Positions 51,683-60,317 of a stretch of 64,000 bases of DNA are shown piece by piece. Source of the DNA: Streptomyces aurantiacus (GTDB lineage: Bacteria > Actinomycetota > Actinomycetes > Streptomycetales > Streptomycetaceae); NCBI RefSeq assembly GCF_001418335.1, contig NZ_LIPP01000032.1, positions 82,132 through 146,131 on the forward strand, in the 5' to 3' direction. Positions within the stretch are counted from its first letter, which is position 1. Every line of letters begins with the position of its first letter. The position numbers and the translations under genes were made by a program. Below the pieces are notes generated by a model. It made no database searches. It saw only the letters and a list, made by a program, of their open reading frames with translations, and had not been told where the DNA came from.

Positions 51683-52112
51683 GTCAGTCCCTCTCTTCAG
51701 GCGTTTGTGTGGTGAGGTATCCGTACGGCATCCGTCTGCGAGATGCTTCAGGGGGTCTTCGCGTCCTGCTCGCGCACCGCGGCAGCGCTCAGGTCGAGGA
51801 ACCGCTCGCCGGTGCGCAGGAACTGTGGTGGAGCTGACGACCGCCCGCGTGCGCGCTGTGCGGACCGGCCGCGGCGGGCCCCGCACTGTTGTCGGCGTGT
51901 GACCCCGCATGCGGCGCGACAGGGAACGCCGTCGCGAGCGCCCTGGTGGCCGCCTCGAACCGCAACCGGCCGGGCTGCGCTTTCCCCGATGGTGCTGCGT
52001 CGACTCCCATCACTAGCCTCCTGCATACGGATTGCATCGCTTATCCGCATGCCTACTTCCTACCGAGCGAACCTGAGACGAACGTTAAAGAGCTGCTCAC
52101 GCGCTCTGCTGC
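51683..52112. other. Gene-free stretch with an inverted repeat
   Basis: Upstream of the exported amidohydrolase no complete gene is supported. On the minus strand PQFLRTGERFLDLSAAAVREQDA to a stop near 51748 could be the tail of a lost gene. A 10-base inverted repeat with one mismatch, GCATACGGAT (52023) and ATCCGCATGC (52043), may be an operator of a vanished or distant regulator. Confidence 0.4.
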
Positions 52113-52425
52113 ATGATCAGTTGTGAGAGCTTCCCGAGCCGTTGCTTCCGCCGTGGCCCGATGAAGACGCCCGGTCCGCGGCCGGTGCCGGATCGGCAGT
52201 GCCTGCAGGGCATCGTGTACGTGCTGCATACCGGGATCGGCTGGGAAGACCTTCCGCAGGAACTCGGCTTCAGGTCAGGCATGACGTGCTGGCGGCGGAT
52301 CAAGCGGTGGATCAACGCCGGGGTGTTCGACGATCTGCATCGGGTCCTGCTTGCCCAGCTGAACGCGGCACACGAGATCGACTGGTCCCGGGCGGTGATC
52401 GACGGCAGCCACATCGACACGAAAA
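52113..52425 (+). pseudogene. IS5-family transposase fragment, interrupted
   Basis: The plus strand reads LQGIVYVLHTGIGWEDLPQE, RSGMTCWRRIKRWINAGVFD and IDWSRAVIDGSHIDTKK, the first half of an IS5-family transposase of a different group from the one at 50 kb. The N-terminal PLLPPWPDE part is in another frame. The sequence stops at about 52425, where IS110-type DNA begins, so the element was broken by that insertion. No second half is found on the far side. Confidence 0.8.
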
Positions 52426-52742
52426 AGTGCCCCTATGGTCTTCGTCAAGCAGTGACGGGGGTCCGGGGCTCGTAGAAGGTGCCGTCTCGGAGCATGGCGA
52501 AGAGCACGTCGATGCGTCGGCGGGCGAGGGTGATCAGGGCTGCGACGTGGTGTTTCCCCTCGCGGCGTTTCCTCGTAGTAGGCCCGTGACTCCGGCTGGG
52601 AGAGCGAGGCGAACGCGGCGAGGCAGAAGGCGCGTTTGAGCTGCTTGTTGCCTCGCCGGGCAGGGTGTTCGCCGCGGATGGAGGAGCCGGAGGCGCGGGT
52701 GACCGGTGCCAGGCCGGCGTAGGCGGCCAGGTGTCCGGCGGT
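52426..52742 (-). pseudogene. IS110-family transposase C-terminal fragment
   Basis: The minus strand encodes the transposase_20 end of IS110/IS116/IS902-type elements: LAAYAGLAPVTRASGSSIRG, RRGNKQLKRAFCLAAFASLS and, after a frameshift near 52570, GKHHVAALITLARRRIDVLF to DGTFYEPRTPVTA and a stop at 52445. Only the last third of the transposase remains. It is joined in frame to an IS3-type gene at about 52742. Confidence 0.82.
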
Positions 52743-53662
52743 GGCGAAGGCCCGACTGGTGTACTGGGCTCCGTGGTCGGTGTGCAGGACCGCTCCGGCG
52801 AGGCTGCCGCAGGTCCGTTCGGCGGCGGCCAGGGCATCGGTGACGAGGCCGGTGCGCATGTGGTCCGCGATCGCCCAGCCGGCCAGGCGGCGTGAGGCGA
52901 GATCGATGACGGTGGCAAAATACAGGAACTTCCCGCCCTCCAGCGGGAGATAGGTGATGTCGCCGACGTACTTCGTGTTCGGCTCGCGTGCGGTGAAGTC
53001 GCGGCCGATCAGGTCCGGGGCCTTCACTGCGGCAGGGTCCGGGATCGTGGTGCGGTGCCTGCGACGCAGCCGCACTCCGGCCAGGCCGATGCTCCGCATC
53101 ACCCGCGCGATGCGCTTGTGGTTGATCCGCTCGCCGTCGTCGCGGAGTTCGGCGGTGCTCCTGGGGACGCCGTAGGTACCGTCCGACTCACGGTGCACGG
53201 CCTGTATCCGGGCGGCGAGGCGGGCGTCGGCCGCCTGCCGGGCGGCCCGGTCCGCGGCCGTCCGGCGCCAGTAGTAGAAGCTGGAGCGGGCGATGCCCAG
53301 GATGGTGCACAGCCGCTTCACGCCGTAGCGGCGCTGGTGGTCGGCGACGAACTGGAAGCGGTTCACCAGCGCGTCTCCCCGGCGAAATACTTCGCGGCCT
53401 TGCGCAGGATCTCGCGTTCTTCCTCCAGCTCGCGGACCTTTTTGCGCAGAGCGGCGTTCTCCGCCTCCAGCGGCGTGGGCGGCTCGGCGGGGGCCTCTGC
53501 CCGGCGTCCCCGCGGCCGGCTCACGCCGGCTGCCCGAACCCAGTTTCGCAAGGTCTCGGGGTTGATTCCCAGATCGGCAGCGACCTGCCGGATCGTCGCC
53601 TCGGGCCGCGACTGGTACAGCGCGACCGCGTCCACTTAGAACTGCGGCGGATAGTTCTTCAT
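52743..53662 (-). pseudogene. IS3-family element (orfA with nonsense codon, orfB truncated)
   Basis: OrfA runs from ATG 53662: MKNYPPQF is followed by TAA (53636 to 53638) where relatives have a Lys codon, and then DAVALYQSRPEATIRQVAADLGIN, a usual IS3 helix-turn-helix, to 53363. OrfB begins at 53366 with FVADHQRRYGVKRLCTILGI and carries the rve core: VGDITYLPLEGG (first Asp) and LHTDHGAQYTS (second Asp). About 208 residues in, the sequence changes to IS110-type, so the catalytic Glu is missing. Both open reading frames are therefore disabled. Confidence 0.85.
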
Positions 53663-53988
53663 GACCACGAGATGTCCGTCCTCAGATCCTCAGGATCCAG
53701 TGTCTCGTGTGTCCAAGAGCAAGGGGCAAGGCCCATCCACGTTACGAAGAGGCTGCTTCTCCCATCCGGGATCGGCGCTCGTGCCCCTGACTTGTTGAAT
53801 CGACCCCAGACGCCCGGTCTGCAGCCGTAGCGTCAAGGGTGCCGGTCGGCACGGGCTCGAAGGCCGGGAGCCCTGTTGCAGGGCCATGAAGAAGGTAACT
53901 GTGAGAGTGGAGCTGCGGCCCAGGTTGGTCTGCTGACAGGATCGACGCCGACGTTCCGGTATGACTCACAAGGTAACTGACGGCTCGT
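53663..53988. other. Non-coding stretch between IS remnants
   Basis: No reading frame here resembles a known protein. It probably consists of IS end sequences and joining debris between the IS3 and IS21 remnants. Confidence 0.45.
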
Positions 53989-54236
53989 CAGAGCTTGTCG
54001 TGCCCCCGAGGTGTCTGCTGACCGTCGGCGTCGGCCTGGCCCACCCCGTTGGGGACCCACTCCTCGATCTTCTCCAGGAACGCGTCGATCATCTTCGGCC
54101 GCGGCTCGTACTCATACGGGTTCCGCCCGCTGTCGCAGGCCTCGACAAACCGCTTGACCGTCTTCGGGTCATGCCCCGTCAGAGTGGCCGCCGACCAGAC
54201 CGTCTCGGTCAGGTCGTACGCCTACGCCCGCAATAT
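53989..54236 (-). pseudogene. IS21-family IstA N-terminal fragment
   Basis: The minus strand reads EILRA, a TAG stop, then AYDLTETVWSAATLTGHDPK, TVKRFVEACDSGRNPYEYEP and RPKMIDAFLEKIEEWV before running into unrelated sequence and a TGA at 53989. This is the DNA-binding start of IS21-type IstA. The usual ATG before EIL is ACG here, and the stop lies in what looks like a 6-base duplication (GCGTAG next to GCGTAC). The remaining integrase core and IstB are absent. Confidence 0.75.
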
Positions 54237-54285
54237 CTCCGTCCTGTTTGCTGATGCTTCGCAGACACCAGCAAACAGGACGGAG
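54237..54285. repeat. Perfect 17-base inverted repeat (hairpin)
   Basis: The arms CTCCGTCCTGTTTGCTG (54237 to 54253) and CAGCAAACAGGACGGAG (54269 to 54285) are exact reverse complements with a 15-base loop. The left arm coincides with the start of the IstA remnant read on the minus strand. It may be an inverted duplication formed when the IS21 piece was rearranged, or a terminator-like structure. Confidence 0.85.
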
Positions 54286-54595
54286 GGGCCCTTCAGATAT
54301 GGGGAGCGATCAGGAATACGCAGGCCGGACGGCTATCCACCTGGTTTTCTGGTGGCAATCGGCCGCACACCTGGACTTTGCCACTTCAGCCGACAGACGC
54401 ACGAGCAGGTCACTCGGCCGAAAAAGTCTGCTCGGCGGGAAGCCCTCCGCACCCGAACTCGCAGTACTTCTGCAGCACTCCGTGCCGGGACGAAGACAAA
54501 TATCGGGTGAGTTGCTGGACGATGCGCACAGCCGCCTCGCAGCGTTCGCGAGACGCCGGCAGCCCGTCCGGGACCGCGGCGGTGGGACCGGGCCA
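54286..54595. other. Non-coding stretch next to the flavin monooxygenase
   Basis: I see no supported gene. The minus-strand frame just after the monooxygenase stop (VPDGLPASRERCEAAVRIVQ) has some protein-like composition but no recognisable family and no start. Confidence 0.4.
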
Positions 54596-55798
54596 TCAGA
54601 CGAGGTCGGTGACGTCGCCCCGGATACCGAGCAACGACTTCCCGTAGATCTCCGTGCTCACCTCGGGGTTCACGATCGCGTGCCGGCTGCCGGCCTCGCT
54701 GTCCCGCCAGATGCGCTGCAACGGGTTGACCTCGGCAAAGCTGCCCGCTCCGTGTGCGGAGACCAGAATTCGGATGGCCTCGCGCGCATGGACGGCGGCA
54801 ACCCCGGTGTCCATCCGCGCGCGGGCACGGGCGTCGTAATCGGGGTAACTGTCCTGCTCAGCAGCCTCGTCGATCTCGGCGGCGGCCCGGTAAGCGTGCA
54901 GGTGCGCCGAGTCGATCAGCGACGCGGCCTGCGCGACAGCAAGTTGCGTGGTGGGTGCTACGGCCTGGTTGTCGTAGAAGGTGTAGGTCATGGCCCGGTT
55001 CGGGGCCTTCTGCACAACCAGGTCGAGTGCGGCTTGAGCCAGCCCGAGTTGCGGTGCGGCAAGTACCAGCGCCGACACCGGGACGAAGGCCGAACGATAG
55101 ACGGCCTCCTCGGTGTGAGGGGTGGCGTACCGGCCCGCCGCCGCATCCGCCGACGACAGGTAGCGGTGGCTCGGAACGAAGATCTCGTCAGCAATGAGGG
55201 TGTTGGACGCGGTGCCACGCATACCGGTCACAAACCAGGTGTCCTCGACGGTCAGTTCCGCCATCGGAACGAGAACCATTCCCCGCTCCGAACCACCGTC
55301 ACGGAGCACGCCGACGATCGCCCACCGGGCGTGGGCCTGGCCCGACGCCGGGGACCAGCGGCCGGAGACGACGAAGCCGCCGTCGACCTCACGGGCGCTC
55401 GCCGTGGGCGCGAGGACGCCCGCAACGCGGGCGGTCGGGTCATCGGCCCAGATGTCGTCCTGGGCCTGGGTCGGGTAAAGCCCGACGTACCACGAGCACA
55501 CATTGAGCAGCGTCGTCGTCCACGCTGTCGACCCGCAGGCGCGCGCGACCTCCCGCGAAACCTCAAGACAGGTCCGTATGTCGGTCTGCAGACCGCCGTA
55601 GCGTGCCGGCTGCAGAATAGACAGCAACCCAGCCTCAGCGAGCGCCTCGATGTTCTCCGCCGGCACCAGGCGTTCGCGGTCGCTGCGCTCGGCTTGGCCG
55701 GCCAACCGTGGGAACAGCTTCGCTGCGCGCCCTACCAAATCGGCGCGCAGCTCCCGGTCAGCGGTGGTAGCTCCTGGGCGGTCAAGGGCGATCGTCAT
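54596..55798 (-). CDS. Two-component flavin monooxygenase, acyl-CoA dehydrogenase fold (HsaA/HpaH-like)
   Basis: A 400-residue class D monooxygenase of the same superfamily as the one at 2.4 to 3.5 kb but distinct. It has ARYGGLQTDIRTCLEVSREV and ACGSTAWTTTLLNVCSWYVG, the middle strand VDGGFVVSGRWSPASGQAHA, VTGMRGTASNTLIADEIFVP and the C-terminal SFAEVNPLQRIWRDSEAGSRHA. Related enzymes hydroxylate phenols or steroid-ring phenols using FMNH2 from a separate reductase. The reductase here is at 57.4 kb, with a PucR regulator in between, all on the minus strand. ATG at 55798 has AAGGAG upstream. The substrate is unknown. Confidence 0.85.
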   Translation of the reverse strand: MTIALDRPGATTADRELRADLVGRAAKLFPRLAGQAERSDRERLVPAENIEALAEAGLLSILQPARYGGLQTDIRTCLEVSREVARACGSTAWTTTLLNVCSWYVGLYPTQAQDDIWADDPTARVAGVLAPTASAREVDGGFVVSGRWSPASGQAHARWAIVGVLRDGGSERGMVLVPMAELTVEDTWFVTGMRGTASNTLIADEIFVPSHRYLSSADAAAGRYATPHTEEAVYRSAFVPVSALVLAAPQLGLAQAALDLVVQKAPNRAMTYTFYDNQAVAPTTQLAVAQAASLIDSAHLHAYRAAAEIDEAAEQDSYPDYDARARARMDTGVAAVHAREAIRILVSAHGAGSFAEVNPLQRIWRDSEAGSRHAIVNPEVSTEIYGKSLLGIRGDVTDLV

Positions 55799-55942
55799 CG
55801 GTCAGCTCCTTTTGGGGTCGGTGCCGTGCCGCCGATAAGGCGGACAGCGACAGTGCGGCTGTGCGTTCCCAGGAAACAACCTCGGCCGCGGGCCCCGCTT
55901 GCTCTGCGGATCCAACATCGAGGGGGATGTTTGGACGCCCGG

Positions 55943-57241
55943 TCAGGTCGGCAGCTGAGTCGGCGCGAGAACCGAGTCGCCGAACTCCTCAGCCAGCAGC
56001 AGCGCGGCGTACAGAGAGAGTCGGCGATGGCCGATGTCGTGGCCGAGGACCTCCTGCGCCCGCTTGACACGGTAGGCAACCGTGCCCCGGGCGATATGCA
56101 GCTGCTCAGCAACCCGCACGAGGCTCCGCTCGGCCTCGAAGTAGTGCAGCAGGGTGGTACGCAGAGCGTGCATTCCACTCCCGCGGCCTCCCAACTCACC
56201 CAGCTCGCTCCGCACGAACTCTCCGGCAGCGGCGAGGTCACCGGCCAGCAGCACGGTGAGCACCACGTCGCGGTACAGGGTCACCCGGGGCGCCTCCCTG
56301 ACCGACAGGCCGCGCAGCCGCTCGACACGCACCGCCTCCTGATGCGTGCGACGGAAACCCGCCGGCCCCAGAGCCGGCGATCCCACGGCTGCGCGCAACC
56401 CAGCTCCCACCCTCGAAGCAGACGCCTGATTCGGCCGTCGCTTCGGTACCGCTCCCCAGGCCCAGACCCGCCCCGAGCCGACTGGCACCACCAGGGTCGC
56501 CGTCGCACCCAGCCCCTTCAACAGGCTCGTCGCTGCCGACGGCAGTCGGGAATCCTCGGCCGGAGAACCAGTCCACACGATTACGCCGACATGAGTGCGT
56601 TCGAGGTCGTACCCCAGCGTGCGCGCGGCGTCGTCGACATCGCCCACGGAGTTGGCAAGCAGCGCATGCACCGTCGCCAGCCGGGTTGCGGCCGCACTGG
56701 TGGTCCAGCGATCGTGTTCCGCCAGGTACTCCCGGGTCATCGCGTCGGTGAACGCGTCGACGTAGGCGAACAGCTCTTCGTTGATGGCCTTCATCTCACG
56801 GGTGAGCTGAGCCGGCTCAACCAATCGTTCGCAGGCTCGCAGGAACGCCCGGGCCAAGGATGCGTGCCCGACCCGGATCGCCCGTAGCACATGGTGCAGC
56901 GGCACAGCGCGATGCACGTAGTCCTGGACTCCGTCCAACGACCCCTCACCGATCGGGGGGAACACCGCCGCCGGCTCGGCCAACCGCAACAGCGAGTGCA
57001 ATGTGGCGGCCTCACTGCCGCGACGCAGTACCTCGATCGCCAGCCCAGCACCGTCGACCAGGGGTACCTCCTTCGCGATGCGCGCGGCGGTGACCTGTCC
57101 CTGTTCGATCGCCCAGCACACGGGATCCAGGCCGACCCTCGCTACGGCGTCGGCGAGCGTGACCGGTGGACACGAGGACCTCGCGAGGCCATACGGCCTG
57201 GACGGGGCCAACCTGGCGAGCCACTCGCGTCCAGAGTCCAT
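55943..57241 (-). CDS. PucR-family transcriptional regulator
   Basis: A 432-residue regulator. The C-terminal PucR/CdaR helix-turn-helix is clear: LRTTLLHYFEAERSLVRVAEQLHIARGTVAYRVKRAQEVLGHDI, residues about 360 to 410. A GGDEF-like central domain of the CdaR type precedes it (LGYDLERTHVGVIVWTGSPAED). The N-terminal about 150 residues are helical. Such proteins activate catabolic genes on sensing the substrate. It sits between the monooxygenase and its probable reductase in the same direction, so it likely controls both. ATG at 57241 is the start. Confidence 0.87.
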   Translation of the reverse strand: MDSGREWLARLAPSRPYGLARSSCPPVTLADAVARVGLDPVCWAIEQGQVTAARIAKEVPLVDGAGLAIEVLRRGSEAATLHSLLRLAEPAAVFPPIGEGSLDGVQDYVHRAVPLHHVLRAIRVGHASLARAFLRACERLVEPAQLTREMKAINEELFAYVDAFTDAMTREYLAEHDRWTTSAAATRLATVHALLANSVGDVDDAARTLGYDLERTHVGVIVWTGSPAEDSRLPSAATSLLKGLGATATLVVPVGSGRVWAWGAVPKRRPNQASASRVGAGLRAAVGSPALGPAGFRRTHQEAVRVERLRGLSVREAPRVTLYRDVVLTVLLAGDLAAAGEFVRSELGELGGRGSGMHALRTTLLHYFEAERSLVRVAEQLHIARGTVAYRVKRAQEVLGHDIGHRRLSLYAALLLAEEFGDSVLAPTQLPT

Positions 57242-57426
57242 GACCCGTCACCGTGAAATCGTCGCGAGTGAGGCGGACCGCCGGACCGCGCCTGTGCTCA
57301 TGATCCGATCATCGGACATTGCAGTCATGTCGACAAGCGGCCTGCGCGCCTCATCGGCGGCGCAGGAAGGGACTGTGACTGTTTTCATCGCCGTCACTTC
57401 GATGTCGGGGTTCGTGCGGGTCCGAG

Positions 57427-57918
57427 TCAGCTTGCGACAGCAAGGGGAGTGTGCGTACCGAAGACCCGGCGGGCATAGGTGAGTGGGGGAACAGGGGTGG
57501 TCTCGGCTTCCTCGACACATACGACGAGCAGGATGTGGTCACCGCCGTCCACGTGACGTTGGACGAGTCCTGCCGTCCAGCCGGCGGACTCGGGCAGGTG
57601 GGGCAGCCCGGCACGGCGGGTCCAAGCCACGCCGTCGAACTTCGAGCCTTCCTGACTCCTGCGCGCGAAGGCCGATGCCAGTGCCCGCTGGTGGGCACCG
57701 AGGATATTCACTCCCACCCTGTCGCCCGGCTGAAGGTGATTGAGCAGCCCTGAAGCACGGTCCAGGGCGAAACTCACCAGCGGGGGGTCGAGAGAGAGCG
57801 AGGCGAAGCTCGACACGGTGCTGCCGTGAGGTCGCCGGTCAGCACCGGTTGCCGTGATCACGGTGACCGGGGCGCACACCCCACTCATCAGCTCGACGAA
57901 AGCGTCTCGGTCGATCAT
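57427..57918 (-). CDS. Flavin reductase (HpaC/HsaB type)
   Basis: A 163-residue FMN/FAD reductase. Typical stretches are FVELMSGVCAPVTVITA, GSTVSSFASLSLDPPLVSFAL, PGDRVGVNILGAHQ and the final VDGGDHILLVVCVEEA. It should supply reduced flavin to the monooxygenase at 54.6 to 55.8 kb. ATG at 57918 has an excellent AGGAGG six bases upstream, which decides against the much longer frame that runs back into the transposase remnant. It is the first gene of a reductase-regulator-monooxygenase unit on the minus strand. Confidence 0.88.
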   Translation of the reverse strand: MIDRDAFVELMSGVCAPVTVITATGADRRPHGSTVSSFASLSLDPPLVSFALDRASGLLNHLQPGDRVGVNILGAHQRALASAFARRSQEGSKFDGVAWTRRAGLPHLPESAGWTAGLVQRHVDGGDHILLVVCVEEAETTPVPPLTYARRVFGTHTPLAVAS

Positions 57919-58049
57919 CAATTGCCTCCTGGCATGCTCTATTTCAGCTGCCCTACACAGTGCCTCTGGATGAAACACGTCCGACAACACACAGTGAACT
58001 CCGATTCCCGGGGTGGTTTCTTGGTCTGCCAGTTCAGGATCCGTGCATG

Positions 58050-58860
58050 CCGTTGGTCTGCCACTGTGCATGTGGGCGACGGCCCGGACGGCATGGGGAA
58101 AGCCGTCGCCGTACTGTCGGCAATCATGGAGGACCTTGTAGTTCTTCATCCGGCCAATCACATGAACCCCCGCGCGGACCTTGCGGTGAGTGGCATTGTC
58201 CTCCCCCTCGCCCGGGAGGATCGGCCCTCCGGGGCGTTTGCGGTGCGGGACAACCATGCCGCAGTTGAGGTAGACGCCGTCGCCCAGAGCAGTCACGCCT
58301 TGACAGCGCTCGGCCAGGCCAGAATCTCGCCAAGCATGGGCGTCCGCAGTGGTGCCCGGCACCGGCTGGGCGGCCGGGATCACGAGGCGGGTGTCAGCGT
58401 CCACGATGACCTGTACATTCGCGGAGAACCCGTAGTTGCGGCTGGAGGAGCCGACATGCCGGTCGCGGACCGGGACCAGGCTACCGTCCACGATCCGCAA
58501 CCCGTCCGCCGGGATACGGGCCCGAGCGCGAGCAGCGGCACCAGCTTCTGGATCACCCGACACATCGTCGACGACGAGACACCAAAGAGTGGCCGGTATT
58601 GCCGCATGGTCAGGTTCGCCCGGTAGTACACGGCCACGACCAGCACCCGCTCGGCCAGCGGCAACGACCACGGCCGACCTCGCAGAGTGCCGTTCCCACC
58701 CCGCTCCCGCACGGCCTTCAGCAGCCGGCCGAACTGTTCCGTCCGCAGCCCCGTGCACGTATCCACCCACACACGTTCAGCCTCAATATCCCAGCCATGC
58801 ACCGAACTGGGCGACCCCACGACCGCCGGCCTGCCCGGTGAAGTCCAGGCGTACAAGCTG
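58050..58860 (-). pseudogene. IS5-family (DDE_Tnp_4) transposase with frameshift
   Basis: The minus strand reads TEQFGRLLKAVRERGGNGTL, GRPWSLPLAERVLVVAVYYR and YRPLFGVSSSTMCRVIQKLV. After a frameshift near 58530 it continues GLRIVDGSLVPVRDRHVGSS, VQVIVDADTRLVIPAAQPVP, ALGDGVYLNCGMVVPHRKRP and HVIGRMKNYKVLHDCRQYGD. This is a HARBI1-like DDE transposase broken into two frames. Its 3' end lies just before the flavin reductase start and shares the frame with it. Confidence 0.82.
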
Positions 58861-59493
58861 CAGTCCCAGGATCAGGAGGGCGCGGTGGCGCAGCGTGCCG
58901 ACGTGCCTCTGCACGCACCGAGCCAGGCAAAGGTATGGCGGACAGGTCACCGTCGGAGCCGACCTCGTGCGCCTTCCGCTCGTACACCGCTGACTCCTAC
59001 CGGCAGTGCAGCGTGGGCACAGTCCGGGGGCATCGAACTCCGGCGCTTCGGGCCGCCGCCGGTCACGGTCGGAGTTCCCTCGCTCTCCATTGCCCTGTAG
59101 CGCCGGTCTGGGAAACCCACCCCCGACCCTCTCCGCACGACTCACCATGGTGCCCCCGTCACCGCCGCTCCCGGTACCCCACGGCCGACGCTCTCGTACT
59201 CCTCACCACGCTCAGCACCTCCCCATAGCCGTCCGTCTCCCGCTGGGCGAAGCGCTTATACGGTCCCGTCGTGCGATGCCCTCTGGGGGCATCCTCTGTA
59301 TCGCCGCGCGGCTGTCCATCCCTGCGCGGCGATCCGCCCGCGCAATCGCGCGCGACGGCCGATGTGATGCCGTGATAGACCAGGGCCGTTGGCATGGCTC
59401 TGCCCGAGAGGCGGAGCCGGTGAGACCGGCTCCCGCTTTCATCGAAGACCTTGGAAGACCCTCCGCGGTGAGCGAAGGGCGAGGGTGTACTGG
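58861..59493. other. Gene-free stretch between the IS5 remnant and the TetR gene
   Basis: About 630 bases with no supported gene. Frames of 60 to 140 codons exist on both strands, but none has a family match, a good ribosome site or the expected codon bias. It is probably decayed DNA at the edge of the island. Confidence 0.45.
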
Positions 59494-60084
59494 TCAGCTT
59501 TCAGACCGTGCCCGCGTCGCTGGGACAGTCGCGAAGAGGATCCGCAGATCGTCAAAGGCTTGGAGAAGATGTGCATCCAGGCTCTGCGCGGGGTCGTCGA
59601 TCCAGGCTTGCGCGGCATGGTGGAAGGTAGCCCATCCGGTGTGAGCGGCCAGGCCGGCCAACTGGTCGGATACGTCGCGCCGGCGTAGTGCTTCCGCCAA
59701 GGCTTCGCTGAGGTAGGCGCCTTTGGCCGCGTCGCGTTCGCGGAGTGCGGGCGTCTTGGCGATCAACTCCAGTCGCGGTTCGGAGAAGGGCCGGTTCTCC
59801 TCAAGCACTCGTCCGGCCTTCCGGAAGGCGTGCAGCAACACGTCGAGTGGCTGCAGACCATCGGGAGCGTCGGCGACTTCCTGCATCAGCGCGGCACGCA
59901 GGTCGGCCTCGCCGTCGAAGAGCACTTCCCTCTTGTCGGGGAAGTGCCGGAAGAAAGTGCGCTCGTTGACACCGGCACGAGCGGCGATCTCGGCCGTGGT
60001 GGTCCGGTCGAATCCGCGCTCCCGGTACAACTCCAACGCCGCCTGCTGCAGGCGGCGACGCGCTCCTGCTCCGCTTCTCGGCAC
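59494..60084 (-). CDS. TetR-family transcriptional regulator
   Basis: A 196-residue repressor. The N-terminal helix-turn-helix LQQAALELYRERGFDRTTTAEIAARAGVNERTFFRHFPDKREVLFDGE is a textbook TetR/AcrR motif; the C-terminal part is helical. The start is GTG at 60084, 12 bases after GGGAGG. The gene diverges from the enoyl-CoA hydratase gene, and two 18-base palindromes in the shared promoter (60137 and 60160) are its likely operators, so it probably represses both itself and the hydratase-SDR pair. Confidence 0.88.
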   Translation of the reverse strand: MPRSGAGARRRLQQAALELYRERGFDRTTTAEIAARAGVNERTFFRHFPDKREVLFDGEADLRAALMQEVADAPDGLQPLDVLLHAFRKAGRVLEENRPFSEPRLELIAKTPALRERDAAKGAYLSEALAEALRRRDVSDQLAGLAAHTGWATFHHAAQAWIDDPAQSLDAHLLQAFDDLRILFATVPATRARSES

Positions 60085-60122
60085 TCCTGAAGGATACCTC
60101 CCTCGTCAGTGACTGGCACCAC

Positions 60123-60177
60123 TTGACGCCAGTCACTGGCGCTACGTAGCGTCAGTCCATGGCACTACTTAGCGCCA
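60123..60177 (+). promoter_or_regulatory. Promoter with two overlapping TetR-type operators
   Basis: TTGACG (60123) and TAGCGT (60147) are spaced 18 bases apart and form a plausible promoter for the hydratase gene. Two near-palindromes, TGGCGCTACGTAGCGTCA (60137) and TGGCACTACTTAGCGCCA (60160), share the pattern TGGCNCTANNTAGCGNCA and have centres 23 bases apart. The first covers the -10 box, so binding would block transcription. A TetR gene starts 40 bases away in the other direction. Confidence 0.65.
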
Positions 60178-60317
60178 GTGACTGACATTCAGGGAAGAGG
60201 CTCTGTCCAGGTGACAGTCGGCCCCGGTCACATCCCTCACCGCGATCACATGGCGACAGGGCGTGATCGGCACCCACTCCGGTCCCTGCCAGCAGCCGAG
60301 ACGACGAGAGGCAGCCA

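Noticed and set aside
52275..53366. An intact 363-residue IS3-type transposase.
   Set aside because: Only the first about 208 residues are IS3; the rest is IS110-type and then out-of-frame and IS5-antisense sequence. The catalytic Glu is absent.
54248..56887. A very long plus-strand open frame (879 codons) across the monooxygenase and PucR genes.
   Set aside because: Its translation is rich in Arg, Gly and Pro without any domain, and both genes on the other strand have clear motifs, starts and ribosome sites. It is a GC-rich shadow frame.
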